A DNA stretch of 64,000 bases from Enterovibrio paralichthyis (GTDB taxonomy: Bacteria; Pseudomonadota; Gammaproteobacteria; Enterobacterales; Vibrionaceae): contig NZ_JAHUTS010000008.1 in assembly GCF_019209835.1 (NCBI RefSeq), forward strand, positions 124,001 to 188,000, read 5' to 3'. Both the position numbers and the translations under genes were made by a program. The notes under the pieces were generated by a model, which was given only the letters and a program-made list of their open reading frames with translations, made no database searches and had not been told where the DNA came from. Positions 33,211-41,244 of the stretch are shown piece after piece. Position 1 is the first letter of the stretch, and each line of letters opens with the position of its first letter.

Positions 33211-34482
33211 ATGATGTCTGAACTAAATACACCGGGCGCCAACGCGCCGTTGTCAGACTGGCTGCAGTATCTTGGCGATCTGCATACCAGTGCGATAGAT
33301 TTGGGGCTGGACCGCGTCGCCCACGTTGCCAAACATGGCAATCTCACCAAACCTGCGAAAACCGTGATCACGGTTGCCGGTACCAACGGCAAAGGTTCGA
33401 CCTGCGCCATCATCGAAGCCATTCTTCTCAATGCCGGTTATTCCGTGGGTGTCTATAGCTCGCCGCACCTTATCCGCTATAACGAGCGGGTACGTATTAA
33501 CGGTCAGGAGCTCGACGATGAGCGCCACACCGAAGCTTTTGCAGCAATTGAAGCCCTGCGTGGTGAAACCAGCCTGAGCTTTTTTGAGTACGGCACACTG
33601 GCTGCCCTATGGCTGTTTATCAACAACCAGGTTGATGTCGTGGTGCTGGAAGTGGGTCTGGGCGGGCGTTTGGACGCGACCAATGTGGTTGACCATGATG
33701 TCTCGGTGATCACCAGCCTGGCAATCGACCATGTCGACTGGCTGGGGGATGACATTGAAGTGATTGGCTTTGAGAAAGCCGGAATTTTCCGCAGTGGCAA
33801 ACCGGCCGTTTGTGGTCAGCCTGAGCCGCCAGCAAGTGTCGCTGCCCACGCAGACGATATTGACGCAAAGCTGCATCAAGTTGGTTACCAGTTTGATTAC
33901 TCGGTGCATGGAGATACCTGGCACTGGCAGTGCGGGGCATTCGATCTTTGCGACCTTCCTGTCCCAAACCTTCCACTGGCCAATGCAGCGACAGCCTTGA
34001 TGGCGTTGGGGCTTTCAGAGCTTGATGTCAGCGACGAGAACATTGTTGACGGGTTACGCAATGTGAAACTCGCAGGACGCATGGAGAAGGTGTCTGATGC
34101 TCCGCTTATCCTGATGGATGTGGCGCACAATCCGCATTCAGCCGCTTATCTGGCTGGCAAGCTGGCGACACTCAAGGAAGAAAATAACGCCAAGGTACAT
34201 GCAGTTGTCGCTATGCTGCATGACAAAGATATCGCCGCTACCATTGCTCAAATGTCACCGGTTGTTGATGTCTGGTATCCCGCTTCCCTGCATGGCCCCC
34301 GCGCCGCTGACTGGCACCAGATCGCGGCATATCTGCCTGCAGGTGTGCAAGGCTATGAATCGCCGGTAGACGCATTTATCGCGGCACGTGAATCATTGGG
34401 ATGGGAAGGAAATATCCTCATCGTATTTGGCTCTTTCCACACTGTCGGTGAAGTGGCTGACCACCTCGCCAAAGAGGAATAA
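33211..34482 (+). CDS. folC: Bifunctional dihydrofolate synthase/folylpolyglutamate synthase
   Basis: FolC adds glutamate to dihydropteroate and to reduced folates. The 423-aa protein belongs to the Mur-ligase family, with the ATP loop VAGTNGKGSTCA, the metal-binding segment VVLEVGLGGRLDATN and SLAIDHVDWLG. DVAHNP lies in the C-terminal domain. Two consecutive ATG codons open the gene; the second may be the true start. It is followed after two bases by dedD. Confidence 0.94.
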   Translation: MMSELNTPGANAPLSDWLQYLGDLHTSAIDLGLDRVAHVAKHGNLTKPAKTVITVAGTNGKGSTCAIIEAILLNAGYSVGVYSSPHLIRYNERVRINGQELDDERHTEAFAAIEALRGETSLSFFEYGTLAALWLFINNQVDVVVLEVGLGGRLDATNVVDHDVSVITSLAIDHVDWLGDDIEVIGFEKAGIFRSGKPAVCGQPEPPASVAAHADDIDAKLHQVGYQFDYSVHGDTWHWQCGAFDLCDLPVPNLPLANAATALMALGLSELDVSDENIVDGLRNVKLAGRMEKVSDAPLILMDVAHNPHSAAYLAGKLATLKEENNAKVHAVVAMLHDKDIAATIAQMSPVVDVWYPASLHGPRAADWHQIAAYLPAGVQGYESPVDAFIAARESLGWEGNILIVFGSFHTVGEVADHLAKEE

Positions 34483-34484
34483 AC

Positions 34485-35024
34485 GTGGCAACGCAATTTC
34501 AAAACCGCCTTGTCGGTACCCTGATTCTGGTTTCCCTGGGCGTTATATTTCTGCCGGATGTCTTTGATGGTGAAAAGGCGCACTATGAAGAGTCGTATCA
34601 GGCTATTCCGCTTAAAGAAGAGTTTGATCAAAACCTGCTGGAAGCGCCGGTAGAGGCGCCTGAATCCGCAGATACTTTTATGCCTGTTGATGAGCCCGTC
34701 ACTGTCACTATCGATGATACGCTGGAAGATGCGACGGACCGCGTTGCGGTCACCGCGCCGAAAGAGGGCTATACAGATTCAGCGTGGATCATCCGTCTCG
34801 GAACTTTCCGCAATCTGGAAAATGCCCAGAGCCTGGTTAATACATTGCGCAGCAAAGGCTACCCAGCCCAATTGATGCCGCGTGGTGTTAAAGAAGGTGA
34901 ACTGGCCCGTGTCGAAGTTGGACCGAATGTCTCCAAAGAAAAGCTGGAGGCGATGACCGCTGATCTTGAATCCTTGACCGGTTTGAAAGGTCAACTGCTC
35001 AGATTTAACCCACTTAACCCTTAA
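34485..35024 (+). CDS. dedD: SPOR-domain cell division protein DedD
   Basis: DedD is a small inner-membrane protein that binds septal peptidoglycan and helps cell division. The 179-aa protein has a short cytoplasmic N-terminus, one transmembrane helix (about residues 8-25), a charged linker and a C-terminal SPOR domain (about 100-178, containing WIIRLGTFRNLENAQSLV). The start is GTG with GAGGAATAA before it, two bases after the folC stop, so the two are co-transcribed. Confidence 0.9.
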   Translation: MATQFQNRLVGTLILVSLGVIFLPDVFDGEKAHYEESYQAIPLKEEFDQNLLEAPVEAPESADTFMPVDEPVTVTIDDTLEDATDRVAVTAPKEGYTDSAWIIRLGTFRNLENAQSLVNTLRSKGYPAQLMPRGVKEGELARVEVGPNVSKEKLEAMTADLESLTGLKGQLLRFNPLNP

Positions 35025-35038
35025 GAAAACGTTTGCGT
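35023..35038. promoter_or_regulatory. PurR operator upstream of cvpA-purF
   Basis: AAGAAAACGTTTGCGT matches the PurR consensus ACGCAAACGTTTGCGT at 14 of 16 positions. It overlaps the last bases of dedD and the -35 region of the cvpA promoter. The same arrangement controls E. coli cvpA-purF, where PurR with hypoxanthine or guanine represses the operon. Confidence 0.85.
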
Positions 35039-35059
35039 CGCTATTTTTTCTGTTAAAAT
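35032..35059 (+). promoter_or_regulatory. Probable promoter of cvpA-purF
   Basis: TGTTAAAAT (35051-35059) is an extended -10 element (TG-N-TAAAAT). The -35 region near 35032-35037 is inside the PurR box, so repressor binding would exclude RNA polymerase. Confidence 0.6.
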
Positions 35060-35086
35060 GCGCGCGAATCGCACAGATGAATAAAA

Positions 35087-35578
35087 ATGAATTGGATTGA
35101 TTACTTCATTATCGGCGTGATCGGCTTTTCTGCACTGATTAGCCTGGTTCGTGGATTTGTTAAAGAAGCCCTGTCTCTGGTGATTTGGTTTGGTGCCTTT
35201 TTTGTTGCCAGCAACTTCTATCCGCAATTGGCGGCTTACTTTACTAACATTCACGATGAAATGTTTCGTAATGGTGCGGCGATAGCGGCACTGTTTATAG
35301 CCACTTTAATAGTTGGCGCTGTGGTGAACTACGTGATTGGGCAACTGGTACAAAAAACCGGGCTTTCAGGGACTGACCGTGTTTTGGGTATCGTGTTCGG
35401 TGGCGTAAGGGGCGTGCTGATTGTTGCTGCCTTGCTGTTCTTTTTGGATGCATTCACCGGGTTTGCAAACTCTGTTGAGTGGAGACAATCACATTTGATC
35501 CCTAAGTTTGGGGTAGTGATTGAGTGGTTTTTCTCGTATTTGGAGCAGAGCTCCAGCTTTCTGCCCAAGGTGATCTGA
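35087..35578 (+). CDS. cvpA: CvpA family inner-membrane protein
   Basis: The 163-aa protein has four predicted transmembrane helices and the family segment YFIIGVIGFSALISLVRGF near the N-terminus. In E. coli it is needed for colicin V production and is linked to envelope integrity; its molecular role is not settled. It precedes purF under a shared PurR-like operator. No terminator is seen between them. Confidence 0.92.
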   Translation: MNWIDYFIIGVIGFSALISLVRGFVKEALSLVIWFGAFFVASNFYPQLAAYFTNIHDEMFRNGAAIAALFIATLIVGAVVNYVIGQLVQKTGLSGTDRVLGIVFGGVRGVLIVAALLFFLDAFTGFANSVEWRQSHLIPKFGVVIEWFFSYLEQSSSFLPKVI

Positions 35579-35659
35579 CGTCAAACCCCGCAGTAAGTAA
35601 CACGCGGATGGCGTAAACAGTTCCCTGGGCTCAATTTCGCGTTACAAGGAACAGCATAC

Positions 35660-37168
35660 ATGTGTGGGATTGTTGGAATCGTGGGTGAAACCCCGGTTAA
35701 TCAGTCGATTTACGATGCGTTGACGGTACTTCAGCACCGCGGTCAGGATGCGGCAGGGATCGTCACCATTGATGACAATCGCTTTCGTTTGAGAAAAGCG
35801 AATGGCTTAGTCAAAGATGTTTTCCAACTTAAGCACATGCAGCGCTTGCAAGGAACCGTGGGGATAGGGCACGTGCGCTACCCCACAGCAGGAAGCTCAA
35901 GCGCATCGGAAGCGCAGCCATTCTATGTGAACTCGCCATATGGCATTACACTGGCGCATAACGGTAACCTTACCAATGCCAACCAGTTGCGTGAGTCCCT
36001 GTTCGCACAGGACCGTCGTCACCTCAATACAACGTCTGATTCAGAAGTTCTCCTAAACATTCTCGCCCACCAAATTGATAAAGCACCAACCCATCCACTG
36101 ACAGAAGATGACGTGTTCAATGCGGTACGTGCATTACACCAACAAGTGTCCGGTGCGTATGCAGTGGTAGCGATGATCATTGGTCATGGTTTGATTGCGT
36201 TTCGTGACCCGCATGGTATTCGTCCCCTGTGTCTTGGTAAGCGTCAGGTGAATGGCCGTGATGAGTACATGGTGGCGTCAGAGTCTGTTGCACTGGATGC
36301 CGTTGGCTTTGATTTCCTGCGTGATATCGCGCCGGGTGAGGCGGTTTACATCACCTTCGATGGTGAGCTGTTTACGCGCCAGTGCGCACTGGAGCCATCG
36401 CTGTCGCCGTGTATTTTTGAGTTCGTTTACTTTGCCCGCCCGGATTCGTTTATCGACAAAATTTCCGTCTACGGCGCCCGCGTAAACATGGGTAAGAAGC
36501 TCGGTGCGAAAATCCGCCGTGAGTGGGATGATATCGATGTTGTGATCCCAATTCCTGAAACTTCCTGCGATGTGGCGCTGGAAATAGCGCAAGTGCTGGA
36601 TAAGCCATACCGTCAGGGTTTTGTGAAAAACCGCTATGTCGGCCGTACCTTTATCATGCCGGGGCAGCAATTGCGCCGTAAATCGGTGCGCCGTAAGCTC
36701 AATGCAATCCGTTCTGAGTTCAAAGACAAATCAGTTTTGCTGGTGGATGATTCCATTGTGCGTGGTACCACGTCTGAACAGATCATTGAGATGGCACGTG
36801 AGGCAGGTGCGAAGCGCGTATACATGGCATCAGCTGCACCGGAAATCCGTTTCCCGAACGTGTATGGCATCGACATGCCAAGCGCAAACGAGCTTATTGC
36901 CCACGGCCGTGAAGTGGACGAGATTTGTAACATCATCGGCGCAGATGGCCTAATTTTCCAGGATCTGACTGATTTGGAAGAGGCCGTACGCGAGGCAAAC
37001 CCGGATATCCAGCAATTTGAAAGCTCAGTATTCAGCGGCCACTACGTCACCAAAGACATCAACCAAGCGTATCTGGAGTATCTGGAAAGCTTGCGTAATG
37101 ATGATGCCAAAACGGTGCGCGAGCAGCAGCAAGAGCTGGCAAACCTCGAGATATACAACGAGAGTTGA
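35660..37168 (+). CDS. purF: Amidophosphoribosyltransferase
   Basis: PurF makes 5-phosphoribosylamine from PRPP and glutamine, the first step of purine synthesis. The 502-aa protein has the N-terminal glutaminase nucleophile C2 (MCGIVGIVG), QHRGQDAAG and, in the C-terminal domain, the PRPP-binding loop VLLVDDSIVRGTTSEQ. There is no long propeptide, as in E. coli. It is followed by a bidirectional terminator. Confidence 0.96.
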   Translation: MCGIVGIVGETPVNQSIYDALTVLQHRGQDAAGIVTIDDNRFRLRKANGLVKDVFQLKHMQRLQGTVGIGHVRYPTAGSSSASEAQPFYVNSPYGITLAHNGNLTNANQLRESLFAQDRRHLNTTSDSEVLLNILAHQIDKAPTHPLTEDDVFNAVRALHQQVSGAYAVVAMIIGHGLIAFRDPHGIRPLCLGKRQVNGRDEYMVASESVALDAVGFDFLRDIAPGEAVYITFDGELFTRQCALEPSLSPCIFEFVYFARPDSFIDKISVYGARVNMGKKLGAKIRREWDDIDVVIPIPETSCDVALEIAQVLDKPYRQGFVKNRYVGRTFIMPGQQLRRKSVRRKLNAIRSEFKDKSVLLVDDSIVRGTTSEQIIEMAREAGAKRVYMASAAPEIRFPNVYGIDMPSANELIAHGREVDEICNIIGADGLIFQDLTDLEEAVREANPDIQQFESSVFSGHYVTKDINQAYLEYLESLRNDDAKTVREQQQELANLEIYNES

Positions 37169-37181
37169 TAATCAGCATATA

Positions 37182-37215
37182 GACAAAACGCGGCCATTAA
37201 GCCGCGTTTTTGTTT
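37182..37215. terminator. Bidirectional terminator between purF and the Yip1 gene
   Basis: AAAACGCGGC and GCCGCGTTTT (37185-37194, 37201-37210) form a perfect 10-bp stem with T or A tracts on both sides. Confidence 0.9.
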
Positions 37216-37230
37216 CCAATAATCAATAAT

Positions 37231-37830
37231 TTAATGCATAAACATAGGGCCAAAACCCACGTTCCACATAATGACAGTGCTTGCCAGAATGGCGACGAGC
37301 AATACCAGTCCACAGGTCACAACAGAACTGGCGTAAATAAAGCCCTGCTCTTCAGGAATGTGCATCAATATCGGGACGCCCGTATACAGCAGGTAGACCG
37401 AATAAGCGATGCCCAAAAGCCCCACTATCATGACAAACCAGACGGTTGGATACAGTGCTGCTAAACCCACCATAAAAATAGGGGTGGCAGTATATGCAGC
37501 CAGCTCCAACGCTTGTGTGTAAGTAGGGGAGGAGCCAAAGGTTTTACTCATCCATAACGTCAGGTAAGCCAGTGCCATCACACCGGTGATCAGCGCAAAG
37601 TACATCGCACCAGCAATAATGAGCGCGCTTTGTTGTGTGAGAAAAATAGGTTCCCCGACGCCGATTTGCCATCCAATGTGCACACTGGAGTAATAGGCAC
37701 AGACGGGCGGAATGAGCGCCATGAGTGCAGCATGTCCCAAACTGTTCGCCGTGCCTTCATGGCGATCGTCGATGTTTTTCCATTCTTCTTTGGGATGCGT
37801 ATACAGGCCTAGCAAATGTCCCAGAATCAT
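37231..37830 (-). CDS. Yip1 family inner-membrane protein
   Basis: The 199-aa protein has five to six hydrophobic helices after a conserved N-terminal segment (LLGLYTHPKEEWKNID). That start, the P-x-E-x-W pattern and the overall plan fit the bacterial Yip1 domain family. Function in bacteria is not known. It is transcribed alone and shares a terminator with purF. Confidence 0.8.
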   Translation of the reverse strand: MILGHLLGLYTHPKEEWKNIDDRHEGTANSLGHAALMALIPPVCAYYSSVHIGWQIGVGEPIFLTQQSALIIAGAMYFALITGVMALAYLTLWMSKTFGSSPTYTQALELAAYTATPIFMVGLAALYPTVWFVMIVGLLGIAYSVYLLYTGVPILMHIPEEQGFIYASSVVTCGLVLLVAILASTVIMWNVGFGPMFMH

Positions 37831-38182
37831 AATTACCCCTTACATCGCAAAAACCAGTACAGATTGTCGTAACGATGCCATCTAGAGTCTCGTTACATAA
37901 TTATAACAATTAGCTTAGTGAGGGCGCTTGGCAAGTTTTCACGGAGAAATGGTAAGGGGATTTGGATGTGCTTATCGAAAATGTGACATATACCCATCCC
38001 CAAACAACCTGAAGATGCAGGATTCAGCGAGATTAACAGGCGTTGTGATCGCGGCGTTCCTTTGTAGGTGTAGTCACCTCCATCAAAAAGGAAATAAACA
38101 ACTAGAAGGTGCTGTCCTCGGCTGTAAAAACTGCGCCAAGAGAAATCCAGCACCTTCAGGTTATTTGGGTACTAAAAGGATC
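37831..38182. other. Intergenic region between the Yip1 and LysR genes holding a MITE-like element
   Basis: It holds the upstream region of the Yip1 gene (AT-rich, 37831-37990) and the second MITE-like copy up to the LysR stop. The minus-strand open frame through it repeats the peptide of copy A and is not a gene. Confidence 0.75.
37998..38172. mobile_element. MITE-like element, copy B (about 175 bp)
   Basis: From 38002 to about 38092 the sequence matches copy A (17412-17502) with few differences. It then diverges, but ends in CACCTTCAGGTTATTTGGG (38151-38169), an imperfect inverse of the left end. An inner stem GAAGGTGCT/AGCACCTTC lies in the right half. Compared with copy A the central and right parts differ and the element is shorter. 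No transposase is encoded. Confidence 0.7.
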
Positions 38183-39073
38183 TCACCCTTCGTTGAGGTC
38201 TGATTTGAAGTAATTCAGAGAAAACTCAATAAAGGCTCGAAGCTTCGCCGGATGGTTGGTTTTGTCGTGATACATCAGATAGATATCGCGCGGCGGCGTT
38301 GTCCAGTCTGGAAGCAATTGCACCAGTTCGCCAGCCTCAATGTCTTGTTGAACCAGCACATCTGGGATAAGGGCAATACCCAAACCATCTTTTGCGGCGG
38401 CACGCACGACACGAAGCTCAGAGGCTTCAAACCTACCTTGCTGAGTGATACTGAACTGCTGACCATTTTTGTTGGAAAGCCGCCATCTCATCAGTGGCCA
38501 TCCCTTCAATAAATGATGTTTCGACAGTTCACTGGCATCCAGAAGCGGTGCCTGTCCCGCAAGATATTCTGGGCTCGCAACAAGAATGTCTTTCACAGAA
38601 CGCAGTTTACGCGCAATCATCGACGAGTCGCGTTGTGGTCCAATTCGGATCAAGGCATGGCGATCCTCATTCTGTGTGGCAGAGGTGTCGCTGAACAAGC
38701 TCAGATCCAATTTGATTTCAGGGTAAGCGGTTAAAAATGCCGTAAACATGGGTTGTAGCATTTTCATCGCAATGTTTGATGGTGCGCTCACTTTCAGCGT
38801 ACCTGCGGTACCCTGGCAACATTCAGAAAGATTATCGGTTTCAGTAATCAACTGCTCCAACAAGGGAGCGCAGCGCTCATAAAACTCCTGCCCTGTTTCT
38901 GTCAAAGATAGCTTTCTGGCATCACGATGAAGGAGCTTGATTTTCAGATCTTCTTCTAAAGCCTGAATTCGGCGTGTGAGCGTAGCTACGGGAATGCCCG
39001 TCTTCTTTGATGCCAAAGTGTAACTGCCATTTTCTACGATATGGCGAAAGAGATTTAAATCATCAAGTTTCAT
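38183..39073 (-). CDS. LysR-family transcriptional regulator
   Basis: The 296-aa protein has the N-terminal winged helix-turn-helix (about residues 1-60, LFRHIVENGSYTLASKKTGIP then VATLTRRIQALEEDL) and the C-terminal effector domain (about 90-290). It stands alone with no divergent partner near its start, so its target and ligand are not evident. The 5' region (39074-39320) is AT-rich and shared with the next gene. It resembles the CrgA/AaeR-like branch, a low-certainty impression. Confidence 0.87.
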   Translation of the reverse strand: MKLDDLNLFRHIVENGSYTLASKKTGIPVATLTRRIQALEEDLKIKLLHRDARKLSLTETGQEFYERCAPLLEQLITETDNLSECCQGTAGTLKVSAPSNIAMKMLQPMFTAFLTAYPEIKLDLSLFSDTSATQNEDRHALIRIGPQRDSSMIARKLRSVKDILVASPEYLAGQAPLLDASELSKHHLLKGWPLMRWRLSNKNGQQFSITQQGRFEASELRVVRAAAKDGLGIALIPDVLVQQDIEAGELVQLLPDWTTPPRDIYLMYHDKTNHPAKLRAFIEFSLNYFKSDLNEG

Positions 39074-39352
39074 GTGGTTTCAAGGGTTTGCGATTGGCTT
39101 CACCAAAAGGCGCTCATTTTACTATTTCAAATTAACAAGCGCTTCATTTCGTTGTCTCATATCAAGAAGAAAGTTGTTGCGAGCCAAAGTGGCAAAGAAA
39201 ACGCAGAAAAAGTTTAACTTTTTTCTTTTCTTTATACATTGGGTTAAGCGCTCGCTGTTGGTTTGTTGGTAAGTTGTCTCGATCGTGAAGCGGATTTCAA
39301 ACTATCCTGAATGAATAAACGTGACGATAACAACGCTGACCCCAGAGCAATC

Positions 39353-39357
39353 AGGAG
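39353..39357 (+). promoter_or_regulatory. Ribosome binding site deciding the start of the RssB-like gene
   Basis: AGGAG lies eight bases before the GTG at 39366. The alternative GTG at 39321 has no such site, so translation from 39366 is more likely. Confidence 0.55.
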
Positions 39358-39365
39358 TACAGACA

Positions 39366-40421
39366 GTGTTAGATGGAAAAGAAGTTCTCATTGTTGAAGA
39401 CGACCCGATATTCATCCGGATTATTGGCAGTTTCCTACGGAAAGAAGGATGTCTCGTCAGAGAGGCAGAAAACGGTCTGGATGGACTAAAAGCGCTTCGT
39501 GAAGGCATTCCAGACCTTCTTATCAGTGACCTGTCCATGCCAATTATGAATGGGCTGGAGTTTGTTGAAGAGGTGAGCTTGGAGTACCCAATGCTGCCTG
39601 TCATCGTGATATCCGGCACAGGCGGAATGTCTGAAGTGGCTCAGGCGCTTCGCTACGGTGTCAAAGACTTTTTGATTAAGCCAATTGAAGATATCATGGC
39701 GGTGAAGTCATCCATTCTCTCTGTGTTGGAAGAAGCCGAAAACGGTGTCAACTCCGAAGCAGACTTCTCGCAGCAATGGTTCAAAGTCTCCCAAAACAGC
39801 GATCAGCCGTTTACTGAAGAGCTAAAATGGCACTTGGACGATCTGCTGGATAATCCTGGAAATGCGCGAGACCTTTTGATGGGGTTAATGCCGGCGCAGG
39901 ACTCCCAACAGGGCGACTGGCGTCTTTCCTATCATTCGCTGCAATCTGCAGACTCAAGCCCGATAGTGCTCGACTACATGTGGATGATGGACGGCAAGAT
40001 GGCGTTTTACATGGTCGACAGCGCTTCAGCAGGTAAAAACGGGACAGCCACCACGCTGATGATCCGCGCGTTTTTCAATGAATATCTGCGTTCCAATGAG
40101 GCCGATGAGCGTGGCTTCATCCATTTGGTGCATCAAATAGAACACGCCATCAAACGTTCGACCTACGCCAGCCCAATCCGAGCCATGTTCGGTATTCTAA
40201 ATGCGGCAGATTGCCAACTGGATGTTTTGTCGGCGGGTTTGAATGCTGTCGTAGACAACTCGGGCAATGCCATCATAGTGAAAAACGACCACTTATTAGG
40301 GGTTGATGCAGCATCGACACACTTCCAGACTATTGACCTATCAGACGGCGGGGTACGTGTTTCACTCAGCGAGATAGGACTTACTAGTTTTAGTTTGGAT
40401 ATACAGCGCTTGAGTCTTTAA
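39366..40421 (+). CDS. rssB: RssB-like response regulator
   Basis: From GTG 39366 the protein has 351 aa. The N-terminal receiver domain shows the acidic pair in VLIVEDDP, the phospho-acceptor aspartate in LLISDLSMPIMNG (D55) and the lysine in FLIKP. The C-terminal half is a PP2C/SpoIIE-like domain (MAFYMVDSASAGKNG, LSAGLNAVVDNSGN). This matches E. coli RssB, the adaptor that delivers sigma S (RpoS) to ClpXP. A start at GTG 39321 would add 15 residues. It lies just before the polysaccharide locus but has its own terminator. The RpoS role is inferred from family. Confidence 0.75.
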   Translation: MLDGKEVLIVEDDPIFIRIIGSFLRKEGCLVREAENGLDGLKALREGIPDLLISDLSMPIMNGLEFVEEVSLEYPMLPVIVISGTGGMSEVAQALRYGVKDFLIKPIEDIMAVKSSILSVLEEAENGVNSEADFSQQWFKVSQNSDQPFTEELKWHLDDLLDNPGNARDLLMGLMPAQDSQQGDWRLSYHSLQSADSSPIVLDYMWMMDGKMAFYMVDSASAGKNGTATTLMIRAFFNEYLRSNEADERGFIHLVHQIEHAIKRSTYASPIRAMFGILNAADCQLDVLSAGLNAVVDNSGNAIIVKNDHLLGVDAASTHFQTIDLSDGGVRVSLSEIGLTSFSLDIQRLSL

Positions 40422-40454
40422 TACCCTCTGATTTTTTGCATATAAAAACAAAGA

Positions 40455-40484
40455 GAAAACGCCTCCAAGTGAGGTGTTTTTTAT
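40455..40484 (+). terminator. Rho-independent terminator after the RssB-like gene
   Basis: AAAACGCCTC-CAAGT-GAGGTGTTTT (40457-40480, one G-U pair) is followed by TT. It separates the regulator gene from rfaH. Confidence 0.8.
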
Positions 40485-40564
40485 TGCTTTGTGAAACAAA
40501 TTTAGGTGCGTTTATCCAAACTATGAAGCAGTGCAGACAATTTGTGCAGTTGGAGCCCGCATGC

Positions 40565-40593
40565 TTGCTGCTCAAAGGCCAGCCTAATATACT
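40565..40593 (+). promoter_or_regulatory. Probable promoter of rfaH
   Basis: TTGCTG (40565-40570) and TATACT (40588-40593) are separated by 17 bp and lie 63 bp before the rfaH ATG. No other sigma-70 promoter of comparable quality was noticed in this gap. Confidence 0.5.
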
Positions 40594-40655
40594 CTTGAGT
40601 TGCTTCGCAAAGACGATGCAAAAATTGGCTAGCAAAAAATCGACGAGAACAAGAA

Positions 40656-41153
40656 ATGAATCCATGGTATCTGCTCTATTGTAAACGCAGCGAGCAACAA
40701 CGCGCTGAGCAGCACCTTAAAAGACAGGGCGTTGATTGCTACTATCCACAAGTGTCGGTAGAGAAAGTACGACGTGGAAAACGTTCAAGTGAGCTAGAGC
40801 CTCTCTTCCCAAACTATGTTTTTGCTTCTTTCGATCCTGAGAAAATTTCCTTCACAACAGTTCGCTCAACGCGTGGTGTTGTAGATTTTGTGAGACAAGG
40901 AGCGACTCCTATTTTGGTTTCGAGAGAGCTGCTCATCAATTTGATGTCGAAAGAGGATAGTGATGAACAGCGGCAAACGTTGAGTGAAGTATTTAAACCC
41001 GGTGATACTGTAGAGGTCCTGTCTGGACACTATGCCGGTACAGATGCTATTTACAAAGAACCAGATGGAGAAAGGCGAGCAATCTTGTTAATCAATCTTC
41101 TTAACAAGGGAGTCGAAGTTTCGGCTGAATATAAATTTTTCAAACATAAATAA
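40656..41153 (+). CDS. rfaH: Transcription elongation/translation factor RfaH
   Basis: RfaH is a NusG paralogue that binds RNA polymerase paused at ops DNA, prevents Rho termination and recruits ribosomes for long surface-glycan operons. The 165-aa protein begins MNPWYLLYCKRSEQQRAEQH, has the NGN domain (1-100, with LEPLFPNYVFASFD) and a linker. The C-terminal KOW domain (about 115-165) is the one that switches fold. It sits at the head of the locus it is likely to control, with an ops element starting 48 bp after its stop. Confidence 0.93.
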   Translation: MNPWYLLYCKRSEQQRAEQHLKRQGVDCYYPQVSVEKVRRGKRSSELEPLFPNYVFASFDPEKISFTTVRSTRGVVDFVRQGATPILVSRELLINLMSKEDSDEQRQTLSEVFKPGDTVEVLSGHYAGTDAIYKEPDGERRAILLINLLNKGVEVSAEYKFFKHK

Positions 41154-41170
41154 TCGGCAAAAAATTTAGT

Positions 41171-41215
41171 TACCGCGTGCTTTAGGACCGAAACCTAAGT
41201 GCGGTAGCGTAGCTG
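41171..41215 (+). promoter_or_regulatory. ops element (RfaH recruitment site) in a nested hairpin
   Basis: GCGGTAGCGT (41201-41210) matches the ops core GGCGGTAGCGTG used by RfaH, apart from the first base and the last positions. TACCGC (41171-41176) pairs with GCGGTA (41201-41206), and TTAGG (41182-41186) with CCTAA (41194-41198), giving a nested hairpin over the ops. It lies 30 bp before the GTG of the wzz-like gene. Confidence 0.85.
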
Positions 41216-41244
41216 TCAAGGATGAAACTCAAGGAGAGTCTATA

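Noticed and set aside
37893..38153. Minus-strand open frame with FDGGDYTYKGTPRSQR
   Set aside because: It is a translation of MITE-like copy B and runs into unrelated flanking sequence.
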